Positions 45,431-55,340 of a stretch of 64,000 bases of DNA are shown in pieces; position 1 is the first letter of the stretch, and every line of letters starts with the position of its first letter. The stretch comes from Portulaca oleracea (lineage: Eukaryota > Streptophyta > Magnoliopsida > Caryophyllales > Portulacaceae). The notes beneath the pieces are model-generated. The model saw nothing but the letters and a program-made list of their open reading frames with translations, ran no database searches and was not told the origin of the DNA. Made by a program: the position numbers and the translations under genes. The stretch lies in the NCBI GenBank assembly GCA_029582165.1, contig CM055882.1, positions 22,763,367 through 22,827,366 of the forward strand, read 5' to 3'.

Positions 45431-46243
45431 CATGATAGTCATGCATGGGCAACATGTATTAAACACATTCCGGAATATTAACAAGTCAAATTTGCATGAA
45501 TCGTTCATGAATTATGACCTTGTTGATTCATCATTGAGAATAAGATTCCAAAATTTACATCAATTGTGGTTTAGAATTATGTAAATGTCCAAAAAGGTTA
45601 GCGCATTCAAAATGGGAAATTGGATGAGGTTCGATTTCTGAAACCCCATTAGTGAACTTGATAACGCTAGTCTTGGTCGATAGTCGACCTGGTTCCTAAT
45701 TGTATTATCACGTAGGAACAGTGATAATATCAACACAATTAGCATGTAGGATTGAGGTGATGATCAAGTTTCGTGGTCATAGTGATGTGATGACATCATA
45801 AATCAATCACATGGGTACTGTTGAGAACAACTACCGAACTGACCCGCAGTGGGAACTCTTTAAGTTAGGAATGTCATAAGAGCTCTCACTACTCAAAATT
45901 CCTAAATCCTGAGTTCAATACATAGACTACATGGTCTTTCGTAACAGTAGGCTATAAAGGCGGTGTCTGGGTTACAGTTGGATCATGTGAGAATGTGTGT
46001 CTGAACAAGATGGCATTGTCCTCCCTATTAGGGACAATTGTCTCGTTGGCCACTCGGTGAGATTGGACTGAAAATGCTTGGCCGAGCTCAGTTGAATCAA
46101 TAGTTGATCATCTGTTTTTTCAAAGTCTAAACTCGGAGATCGAGGAACGTTCGGATCTTACATAAGGATGACTTTAGCTTACCTTATCCGAACTAGAGAC
46201 AGTAAGTGACAAGGGAATTCAAGGAATCGAACACTTGTGGGAC

Positions 46244-46254
46244 AAGTGGGAGAT
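46244..46254 (+). other. Polypurine tract of copia element
   Basis: AAGTGGGAGAT directly precedes the 3' LTR. Confidence 0.8.
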
Positions 46255-47100
46255 TGTTGGGAATGTCCCGACAATGTTCGATATACACGGAGATTAAACC
46301 AAAGTAATATAGTAATTATATGTCTTGCTAGAGACCTCTATAATTAGTAATTAAATATGTTTAATTACAACTATATTATTTGGTCCTACTGGGTCACACA
46401 AGTCAGTGCCTGGAACAATGTATGTAACCTAAATGATATTGTATCAGGTTTAGAAAAGTTGGAAACTGATTTATGTGAAAAATCAGCCCAACACGGACCG
46501 AATTGGGGTCAACACAGTCCGTGTTGGGACATCACGGTCCGTGTTGACCGTGGGCCGAATGTTTGGACTTTCTGGAGTCCAACACGGACCGTGTTGTTTC
46601 GACACGGACCGTGTTGAGCCCAGAAATCGCGCGTGCTCTTTTCGCCCTTTAGGTTTTGAACCCTATCCCTAGGTTTTCTAAACACTATATAAAGGGGTCT
46701 CTGGAGAGACTATTCCACACCAATCGCTTCGACTCTTAGAGAGATACTGTGGTGATTTCTGAGTTCCTCTCTTTTAGTTTGCAGTTCTAGTTTCAAGAAA
46801 CACTATTAGTTTCCTGAAACAATCTCACATACATCTTAGATTGAGATTCGTCTCGATCGGGTCGATCTAGCAATCAGTTCTGAGCTGCGTGGACCTTTCG
46901 AGAGGATTTCAAAGATTGGAATCTGGAGGAAGGTTTCAGCATTGGAATCAGGAAGGTCAACCTCTTCTTCAGCAGGAATTAGCGATCAGGTATAATTACT
47001 GAAGCCTCTGCAATTGTGTTGATTAATCGTTTATAACTGTTATAATATTCCGCCAATTAATCTGTATCTGTTTAGGAAATAGACAACCTAAAACCTAACA
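46255..47100 (+). repeat. 3' LTR of copia element
   Basis: 846 bp. Aligns end to end with 38617-39452. It carries a ~25-bp insertion near 46925 and a dense run of one-base indels between 46630 and 46915. TATATAAA at 46686-46693. Confidence 0.95.
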
Positions 47101-47105
47101 GAAAC

Positions 47106-47478
47106 TCCATACAAACCAACCGAAATTAACTGATTCATTGCGTTCATTACAACAATATTCATGTACAAACCATCAGTGATCAAAATACAACCGAAACAAG
47201 AGTAAACAAACTTCTCGGTCTACAAAAATAACCATCGAATAACCAAATGATAACCCGACAACAGATGAAAGACCAATAACACATGGCAAACCCGAGCATC
47301 ATAGCCAAACAACCCCAAAATCATGCCAAATGAAACTGAGAGATCAACACACCAAAACCATCAGACATCGCATCCAAACCCTGAAGAGGCACCCCCCCAC
47401 ACTTATACTTCATAAAATAAAGTAAATAAAAGCGATGATAAAGGTCGGGTAGGGGGGTTGAGTGCTTACAAACGGTCC
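47106..47478 (-). other. 3' untranslated region of Athila-type element (env-proximal part)
   Basis: Directly downstream of the env-position stop codon. It contains a polypurine-tract-like AAGTGTGGGGGG on the minus strand (about 47392-47403), identical to the tract beside the 3' LTR, and conserved at about 62664-62675 in the related element. Confidence 0.6.
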
Positions 47479-48861
47479 TTAAGCGGACCCTCCCGGAGGA
47501 TGACGGGGTTCGAGTTGCGATTGGATGCTGGCAAGCATCTCCTGTTGGGTCTCGATCAACCCTTGCAAGTTTTCGATCAACGTCTGTTGGTTTTGGATGA
47601 GCTCCCGTTCTTGAAACTCATCATGAAGCTCCTGGAGTTGCTCGCTGATACGTTCAAGAGCGGCGTCCCGCACTTGACTCGGCTCGGCTTCGTCCCCTTG
47701 TGCTTGTCCTCCCTCTTCTTCCTCTTCCTCATCCTCTTCTTCATCTGCCTCTTCTTCTTCGTCACCTTCCTCCTCGGGCTCCCCGGGACTACCCACCGCA
47801 AAATGATCCCCATAAGTTTGGCCACATGACCAATTTCGTTTTTCGGTGACATCCAGACGTTGCACGACATTGTCGTCACCCAAATGAACGACGACGTTAT
47901 GGGGCTCGTTCCCGTGACGGTAGAATGTTCGCGTCTTGTTTTTCTCCAAGATTTCCATCTTTCGCAAGCGAACACCGTCGATAGGATCGGGGAAAAACCG
48001 TGGGGTCCACTTGTTGAGATAAGAATCAAACCCTTGTTTCCTTAGGAGATGGGTGATGATGTGACCCATACCAATGGTCATGTTCCAGGTTTTGAGGCTT
48101 TTCTCTCGGAGACAATGGAGGATGCAGGAGCCGGTGTTGACTCGGCGACCGTTAATGGCGTTGTAGAGGACGAAGAGGTCGTTTTTCCGGATGCTTGATC
48201 GCCCGGCGTCACGGCCAAAAACAGAGTTTGAGATGATGCGGTGGAAGATACGGACGCTGAGGTTACAAAAATCCCGGGCCTTAGAGTTGCTCGGGCAATA
48301 GTATTGCGCTTTTGGAGTTCGAACCTTGGGATAGCGCCTCCTCCAGCAAGTGAGATCGCGCATTGCCTCTTGTTCATTGAAGTTAACAACCTCGCCATAG
48401 AATATCCCGTCCTCGGGTAGGCCTAACGCATTGCAAAGATCTTTGAGCGTGCATTCGACTTCCTTCTTGGCCACAATGTATGAGAAAGAGGCTTGGGATG
48501 TGCCGTCTTCCTTTACAACCAATGAGCTAAGGAACTCGAGCACCGGTTGTTCGATAATCGGCTCATTGATGGTGGAGAAGACCTTCCAGCCCATGGTTTT
48601 GATGAAGAAATCCATGCTCGGTTTACAGAATATATCCTTGGCCGTCTCTTCGTGATAGAGGTATGGAGCATAAATCTTCCGCTTCTTTAGCCGCTCATAC
48701 CTCGCCATGTGCATATCATCCCGGAAGGTAATCTTAACCTTCGGGTCGCATTGAATGATGGAGGCCGGTTGACCCTTGTACCGGGTTTTGTCGGGCTCTG
48801 CAGAGGTTGATGGGACGGGAGTAGGTTCCGGCTCGGTCCGGGCTCGTTTAGCACGACCCAT
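47479..48861 (-). CDS. Athila env-position ORF, putative plant transposon protein
   Basis: Intact 460-codon ORF starting MGRAKRARTEPEPTP (ATG at 48859-48861). The frame stays open upstream to 49038, but that part is a hydrophobic reading of CA-rich DNA. The conserved body (about residues 45-330) has the motifs FRDDMHMARYERLKKRKIYA, MDFFIKTMGWKVFSTINEP, LTCWRRRYPKV, ARDFCNLSVRIFHRI, INGRRVNTGSCILH and MGHIITHLLRKQGFDSYL. A long Glu/Asp tract (about 360-395) and a Gln-rich coiled-coil tail follow. It sits between integrase and the 3' LTR, the env position of Athila elements, yet this body shows no signal peptide or membrane segment. Biochemical role unknown. The related element has a broken copy at 62748 onward. 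Confidence 0.85.
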   Translation of the reverse strand: MGRAKRARTEPEPTPVPSTSAEPDKTRYKGQPASIIQCDPKVKITFRDDMHMARYERLKKRKIYAPYLYHEETAKDIFCKPSMDFFIKTMGWKVFSTINEPIIEQPVLEFLSSLVVKEDGTSQASFSYIVAKKEVECTLKDLCNALGLPEDGIFYGEVVNFNEQEAMRDLTCWRRRYPKVRTPKAQYYCPSNSKARDFCNLSVRIFHRIISNSVFGRDAGRSSIRKNDLFVLYNAINGRRVNTGSCILHCLREKSLKTWNMTIGMGHIITHLLRKQGFDSYLNKWTPRFFPDPIDGVRLRKMEILEKNKTRTFYRHGNEPHNVVVHLGDDNVVQRLDVTEKRNWSCGQTYGDHFAVGSPGEPEEEGDEEEEADEEEDEEEEEEGGQAQGDEAEPSQVRDAALERISEQLQELHDEFQERELIQNQQTLIENLQGLIETQQEMLASIQSQLEPRHPPGGSA

Positions 48862-50203
48862 TGATAGCACTGAAAAACAACACACAACCACCACAACAAC
48901 GAAACACCACAAGAAAATCGCAACCACAAAACCCAATTCAACCTTAAAACCCAATTCAACCACAAATTTAAACCACAAAACCAAGAAAATTCCCGAGCAA
49001 CCACAAATTTCAATCAACCACAAAACCCAATTCAACACTTCACCAAAACACTCCCAATTTCAACAATATCCACCAAAACTTCAACCCTAAACTTAACCAA
49101 ATTCGTTCAACCAAGAATCACAAGGAATTCGCACAACATTCAACCCAATTACAAAGAAATCGAGTGTTTAAGCACCAATAAATCAAGGAATACCTGGATT
49201 GAAGACTTTGAAGGCTTCCCTTGCTATTTTCGAGCCCCACAAGGAACAAAGAACCCAAAAATTTGCTTGAGGAGGGTCGAAAATGGCGGAAAAACGCAGG
49301 CTATGCACAGCTAGGGCAAAAACGCGGGGGAGAATGGAGAGAAATGGAAGGATTGATGATGAATTTGTGAGAAATTGCAAGGAAATTAGGGTTTGAGGGT
49401 TTTAGGAGGGTTTTCGAGTGCGAGTGAGTGGAGGGAAATGTAATTGAAATGAGGGAAAATGAGATTGAACCCCCGACAATATCCGCAGTTTTCGACTCAC
49501 CGTGGCCACGGTAGGTTTGACTGTGGGCACGGTGTGGCTCGGGTGGATGAAAAAGAAGGGAAAATGCAGGGTAGTCACCGTGGCTACGGTAACATTCACC
49601 GTGGTCACGGTGATCTTCGGGAAGAGACTTTTCCAAGAAATTGCTGCGATTTGACTGTGGCTGCGGTGAAACCCACCGTGGTCACGGTCCACTTCGGCCA
49701 AAGAGAAACTGGGAGCATTTTCTGTAGTCTGACCGTGGCTGCGGTGAAATGCACCGTGGTCACGGTCCCTTTCGGTCCAGCTCCTGTACCTACAAGGCTC
49801 AAAACTTGAAAAAACCACGTTAAGTCCTAAAATCTACCATCTTATTATCCACTCCTTTGTCTTCCTCACTCAATTTATCATCAAAGGGGACTTTCCCAAC
49901 ACACAAAGATTACATTCAAATCCCGACCCGCATAGAACCTCTCTTTATTTTCACTCTCACTCTCGATTTTTTCCGTTTCTTTTCGATCTTTTCTAATTTT
50001 TCTTCAGTTTTTCTAATTTTTTTTTCTATTTTCTCTTTCGTTTTCTTAAATTTTTCAAAACCACTAAGGAAAAAGAAAATGCTAAAAATGAGGGAAATAA
50101 AAAGGGAGAAAATGAAAGGAAACACTAAAAGAAGGGAAAGTAAGTCATACCTCTCCCGAGTGCTTGTTTTTATAGGTCCTAGCTCGACCTTTCCCGGTGC
50201 TTT
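48862..50203 (-). other. Spacer between integrase and env-position ORF, with palindrome cluster
   Basis: Non-coding. It contains the same type of inverted repeats as the LTRs (49499-49770) and an A/T-rich region near 49960-50130. No TATA box is obvious between the cluster and the ORF. Confidence 0.6.
49499..49770. repeat. Internal inverted-repeat cluster ACCGTGG..CACGGT
   Basis: Eight units in four pairs, for example CACCGTGGCCACGGT, CACCGTGGTCACGGTG and CACCGTGGTCACGGTCC; the partner of each pair is less symmetrical (GACTGTGGCTGCGGTG). Same half-sites as the LTR cluster, but located 0.6-0.9 kb upstream of the env-position ATG. Confidence 0.85.
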
Positions 50204-51346
50204 TCAATCCTCAAAATTCTCGAGATACACTACAACTGTTCCGGCATATTCCTCGCCCATGATGTACGGTTTAAGCTTCGATGAGTTTGCTTTGAAACAC
50301 TGCCCTTGTGCATTCCTCAACTCAACCACTCCGGCGCGAAGAATTTTCACAATTTCGAATGGACCGAACCATCGTGATCTCAATTTTCCGGAGAATAACT
50401 TTAACCTCGAGTTGAAGATGAGAACCCTATTGCCTACCACAAACTCACGCCGGTTCAACCTCTTGTCGTGCCATGCTTTGGTTCTTTATTTGTAGATCTT
50501 GTTGTTCTCATATGCATGATGCCTCAACTCCTCAAGTTCTTCCAGTTGAAATAACCGACTACTTCCGGCCGCCTTAAGATCGAAGTTCAACTTCTTGATT
50601 GCCCATATGGTTTTATGCTCAAGCTCCACGAGGAAGTGACATGTCTTCCCGTATACAAGACAGTAGGGAGTAGTACCGATCGGAGTCTTGTAGGCGGTGC
50701 GGTATACCCACAACACTTCATCCAACTTTTCTGCCTAATCTTTCCTTGAAGAGTTGACCGTCTTCTCTAGGATCTCCTTGATAGCTCGGTTTGAGATTTC
50801 CACTTGACCTTGTGTTTGTGGATGATAAGGTAGTCCCTTCTTATGATTTATACCGTACTTTGCCAAAAGAGACTCGAACTTCTTCTCTATGAAATGGGAA
50901 CCGTTATCACTAATGATGACCCTTGGAATGCCGAATCTTGGAAATAGGGCCTTTTTCAAGAATCTCGAAACGGACTTCCCATCGCACCTCATGCATGGTA
51001 TGGCTTCGACCCACTTTGAGACATAATCCACCGCCACTAGGATGTCTTGAAAACCTCTTGATGACGGGAAAGGTCCCATGAAGTCTAATCCCCACACATC
51101 GAAGACTTCAACTTCAAGTATATAATTCAACGGTGCTTCATTGTTCCGGGAGATGTTTCCGGATCTTTGACATCTATCACATTGCTTGACATGCAAATGG
51201 GCGTCACGAAAAAGAGTTGGCCACCAATATCCGGCTTGTAAAACCCTCGCCGCCGTCTTTTGAGAGCCACCGTGACCTCCCACCGGAAACTCGTGACAAT
51301 GAGTCAAAATAGATTGCACTTCGTTCCTGAATACATCGCGTGACAT
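50204..51346 (-). pseudogene. Integrase of Athila-type element, near-complete
   Basis: Minus-strand pieces: the zinc-binding domain (THCHEFPVGGHGGSQKTAA, CDRCQRSGNISRNN), then the DDE core with VFDVWGLDFMGPFP, VIISDNGSHF and HPQTQGQVEISNRAIKEIL. The C-terminal domain has NSRLKLFSGKLRSRWFGPFE. A TAG replaces a likely Trp codon near 50738 and a TAA lies near 50486; otherwise the frame is kept. The conserved Asp, Asp and Glu are present. Confidence 0.9.
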
Positions 51347-51940
51347 TCCGTCATCATGCGGAAAAGGAAGGGATCATCCCAATAATAATGCTTCATGTCG
51401 TGGGGAAATTTCTTTTTTTGGTGATGGTTCAAGTGTTGTGGAATCACTTCGCTTGCCAAATAATTCACAATATCCGCATACCAAGGATGAGAGCTAATCG
51501 CCAAAAGTCGCTCGTCCAGGAAAGCATCAACAATCAGTTGGGTGTCCTCTAAGTCGACAAGAATCCTCGAGAGGTGATCGGCCACGACATTCTTCGTGCC
51601 CGCCTTATCACGGATTTCCAAATCAAATTCTTGCATGAGCAAGACCCACCGTATTAGCCTCGGCTTTGTCTCCTTCCTTCCCATCAAGTATTTGATAGCG
51701 GCATGATCTGTGTAGACTACTACCTTCGAGAGCATAAGGTACTGCCGAAACTTGTTGAGTGCAAAAACGATCGCAAAAAGTTCTTTTTCCGTGGTGGTGT
51801 AGTTTCTTTGGGCACTATCAAGCGCATGGCTTGCGTAATAGATAACCCTCAGCTTCTTGTCCACCGTCTGGGTCAAACACGCCCCCACGGCAAAGTCACT
51901 GGCGTCGGCCATAATCTCAAATGGTAGTGTCTAGTCCGGA
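51304..51940 (-). pseudogene. RNase H of Athila-type element
   Basis: The minus-strand ORF has [56 protein letters not shown] and [10 protein letters not shown], with the catalytic acidic residues in place. A TAG near 51931, at a likely Trp codon (PDW in relatives), separates it from RT. A frame change near 51320 separates it from integrase. Confidence 0.9.
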
Positions 51941-51942
51941 AG

Positions 51943-53290
51943 TTAAACCACCGGGGCGGAAATCAAAGCCTGCTTCAATCTGTAAAACGACTCAAGACAC
52001 TCATCAGTAAAAATTAAAGGAGCATCTTTGCATAAGAGGTCGGTTAGAGGTCGAGCAATTTTCAAAAAGTCCTTGACGAATCGGCGATAGGAGTCGGCAT
52101 GTCCAAGGAAGCTACGCACCCCCTTAAAAGAAACTAGGGGTGGTAGGCGCTCTATGACCTCAACCTTCTCCTTATCCACCTCGATGCCCTTTGAAGAGAT
52201 TAAGTGACCCAAAACAATACCTTGTTCCACCATAAAGTGGCATTTCTCCCAGTTGAGTACTAGATCAACTTCTTCACAACGAGTTAATACTTTTTCCAGG
52301 TTTAGCAAACAGTCATCAAAAGAATTACCGTACATAGAAAAGTCATCCATAAAAACCTCCATGCATTTCTCAATGAAATTGCTAAAAATAGCCATCATAC
52401 ACTCTTGAAAAGTCCCAGGGGCATTACATAAACCAAATGGCATGACGGTAAGCAAATGTCCCGTATGGGTAAGTGAAGGTGGTTTTTTCTTGGTGTGAGG
52501 GGTGGATTGGGATTTGAAAGAACCCGGAATATCCATCTAAGAAGCAAAAATGTGAATGACCCGCCAATCGTTCTAGCATCTGGTCAATAAAAGGAAGGGG
52601 AAAATGGTCCTTCTTCGTTACTTTGTTGTCGATTTGGTAATCAATACACATTCTCCAACCAGTCACAGTTCGGGTACATACTAATTCTTTCTTATCATTT
52701 TCAATTACGGTCATCCCACCCTTTTTTGGCACGCACTGAACTGGGCTTACCCATTGGCTATTTGCGATGGGGGAGATGATCCCAGCAGCGAGCAACTTCA
52801 CTACCTCCTTTTTAACCACTTCTTGCATGTTAGGATTTAACCTACGTTGTGGTTGCCTAGTAGGCTTAGCATCTTCTAGCAAATTAATCGAATGCATGCA
52901 AATGGAAGGGGACAAACATTTCAAATCTTCTATCCTATAACCTAATGCACCTTTATGCTTCCTAAGCATATCAAGCAACTCAGACAATTCACAATCATTC
53001 AAGTTTGCATTCACAATCACAGGATAAGATTTTTCATCATCCAAGTAAGCATATTGGAGGGAAGGGGGCAAAGGTTTAAGATCTAATGGAATAGAAGATT
53101 GAGCTTGGGAGGAAGACATACCTTTGAAGATCGCATCTTGAATCTCCATGCACTCCATAAAAGGCTCATCAATAATAATTTCCGCGTGCATAGGTGAAGA
53201 GTAAAAAAGGTTGGTGAAGAAAGTGATGTCGGTGCCATCGGTCTCAAATTGAAAGGATTCCAATAAACATGCACTCAATGGTAGCTTTCT
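51943..53290 (-). pseudogene. Reverse transcriptase of Athila-type element, preceded by protease deletion
   Basis: The first frame (53278-52424) runs from a post-protease linker to RT motifs RRLNPNMQEVVKKEVVKLLA, NSQWVSPVQCVPKKGG, GWRMCIDYQIDN and FCFLDGYSGFFQIPIHP. A shift near 52450 leads to the second frame with MPFGLCNAPGTFQECMMAIF, the catalytic VFMDDFSMYG and VRSFLGHADSYRRF. Upstream, the gag C-terminus joins this linker directly at about 53285: the DLGAS protease domain, present in the plus-strand relative at 16206, is absent. Confidence 0.9.
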
Positions 53291-55205
53291 CTTGGATTCT
53301 CCTCTTGATTGTAAGAAGCTCCTTCAAATGCTTCTTGGAGGATGGGACTTCAGAAATGGCATCAAGGAACGGGATGTTAACTTGAAGCTCTTAAGCATTT
53401 CAATGAACTTCGAAAATTTTGCATCGGACTTTGGTTTTGTCAACCGCTCGGGAAAAGGCACCGAAGGTAACTTTGATTTCTCCATGGCTTGGATTGGTTC
53501 TTCTTCCACCGTTCTCCCTTTCCCTTTTCTCAATCTCTCCATCTCTTCTCTCTCTTTACTTGATTCTCCTAGTTCTTCCTCTAGTACTTCACCAACTCCC
53601 TCGCCCAAGACTAACTCACTCTCCTTTTCTTCAATCAAATCCTCCTCTTCTTCAACATCCACCACATCTCCCTCCTTATCACCCAAGACATCTTCCACTA
53701 CCATCCTAGAGCCATCGATCTCCTTACCGCTCCTCAATGTGATACCATTGATGTGCCCCTTAGGATTTTGTTGGGGTTGGCTTGGTAGACCCTTGGAAGA
53801 AGATGAAGGTTGGGATTGGAAGTTGGAGACTTGTTGAGCAAGTTGAGCCAATTGGGTCTCAAGCATCCTTTGGCTAGCATTAAGAACCTCATTCTGTTTC
53901 GATTGGGCGGCATTGAACATCTCTTGATTCTTGTGACATTTTTGCATGAAGTCCATCTCTTGGCTCATTTGTGGAGGGGGTTGTTGTTGGTAGGATTGGG
54001 GAATTTGATGGTAGGCTTGATTTTGGTATGGGGGAGCTTGTTGATGAGGGCGGTTTTGATTTTGACGTTGATGGTTTTGGGCTTGGTTAGGGTAGGAAAA
54101 TCCCGGAGGAACATATGATGGGTTTCCTTGAGGACGAACGGGATCATTGATGCGGTAAGAGAGGTTTTGCCGATATAGAGCATTCGCTTGCTCATTGGAT
54201 ACCAACTCCGTTTGGCACTCGAAATTTGTATGTCCTCCCCCACATACCTCACAACGCAACACCGAGGTAGACGCAGGTGAAGGAATGGAAGATTGAACCT
54301 CCATAAATCGGCTTTAGTTGTTGGGTTGTCTTCATCTCGGACATGTCTTGAGAAAGTTGTTGCATTGTCTTTCGCATGTCCTTAATAAGATATCCCGAAT
54401 TCTCGCTATCAGCACAACTTGTCACCTCCCTTGAATTTCTTCCCCAATTACAAGCATTCTCTGCCATTTGAGCTAGAAGAGCATCGGCTTGGTCGGGGGT
54501 CTTACTTAGAAAAAGGCCGCCCGAGGCGTTGTCGATCGATTGCTTCGTATTCATTGAGAGACCCTCGTAGAAGGTATGTAGAATAAGAGCGGCCGGGAGA
54601 TTATGCTGCGGGCATGCTCGTTGGAGTCCTTTGTATCTCTCCCAAGCTTCGAACAAAGACTCGCTCGGTTGTTGTCGAAAGTTCATGATCTCCGTTCGTA
54701 TGCGAGCGGTCTCCATTGGCGGGAAAAACCTCCTCAAAAATGCTTCACTCAGGACGTCCCAAGTCCGGAAAGTGTTCGGGTTGCAATTATCAAGCCACCC
54801 TCGAGCTTTCCCCGCGAGAGAAAATGGGAAGAACTTAAGATGGATGTATTCTTCTGAAACTCCTTGCATACTGATCATGCCGCATCTCTCCAAGAAATAG
54901 GAAATATGGTTAATGGGGTTCTCCGAGTCAAACCCATGGAACTTAGATTGCTCAATAAGGTGAAGGAAATTCGGCTTGACCTCGAAGACAGTCCCGTCGG
55001 GGAGATCGGGAAAAACAATAGGAGAGCCTCCCGTACCTGTCGAGGGTGATGCGAACGACAGGAGGGTACGAGGTTCTGCCATAACCTCTTGCTGTTGTCG
55101 CTCGAAGAGACGCCGACGGGCGTTTTCGGCGTTGTTGTGTCGTGCAGTCCTTTCGATTTCAAGGTCAAAAGGTACAAGAGGTATAAGTCTCTCCTGCGCA
55201 TGCAC
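53284..55205 (-). pseudogene. gag of Athila-type element
   Basis: It starts MHAQERLIPLVPFDLEIERT (ATG at 55203-55205). The capsid region includes HISYFLERCGMIS, LKFFPFSLAGKARGWL and FLRRFFPPMETARIRTEI, then ESLFEAWERYKGLQRACPQH. One frameshift near 54300 moves it into the frame with a zinc knuckle CEVCGGGHTNFEC (CX2CX3HX4C). A Gln/Pro-rich region (about 53930-54110), the motif INGITLRSGKEIDG and an acidic Glu-rich stretch follow. A second shift near 53400 precedes the protease deletion. It would form the capsid of the virus-like particle. Confidence 0.9.
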
Positions 55206-55319
55206 TAAACAAACAAACGTCGTAAGTAGCCCTAAGGGACTCTAGACTCGACTCAGCAAGGTAAAAACATCCTAAACAAACACACATAGAGTAAGGTAAA
55301 AACTAGAAGGGGCGCTTGC

Positions 55320-55337
55320 TCCCCGGCAACGGCGCTA
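55320..55337 (-). other. Primer binding site, tRNA-Asp
   Basis: On the minus strand TAGCGCCGTTGCCGGGGA, one mismatch to the tRNA-Asp complement, 3 nt inside the 5' LTR. Confidence 0.9.
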
Positions 55338-55340
55338 TTT

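Larger units (their letters stand above)
38617..47100 (+). mobile_element. Ty1/copia retrotransposon, complete structure, decayed coding
   Basis: LTRs 38617-39452 and 46255-47100, exact target duplication GAAAC (38612-38616 and 47101-47105), initiator tRNA-Met primer site and polypurine tract. The related gypsy element has the unoccupied site GGGTGAAACTC at about 62358. Internal similarity to copia integrase, RT and RNase H in that order confirms Ty1/copia. All coding parts are full of stops. No gag was recognised between 39466 and 42700, which is AT-rich and non-coding by eye. Confidence 0.95.

Noticed and set aside
48862..49038. Upstream ATG at 49038 as the start of the env-position protein
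   Set aside because: The extension is a hydrophobic reading of CA-rich DNA; MGRAKRARTEPE gives a typical start and matches the extent of conserved sequence. Kept as a finding, not as the annotated start.
49857..50495. Plus-strand ORF of 212 residues
   Set aside because: It is antisense to the integrase C-terminus and the A/T-rich spacer of the minus-strand element.
53292..53837. Ser/Leu-rich plus-strand ORF of 181 residues
   Set aside because: Antisense shadow of the Glu-rich gag C-terminal region, which has zinc-knuckle and capsid support on the minus strand.
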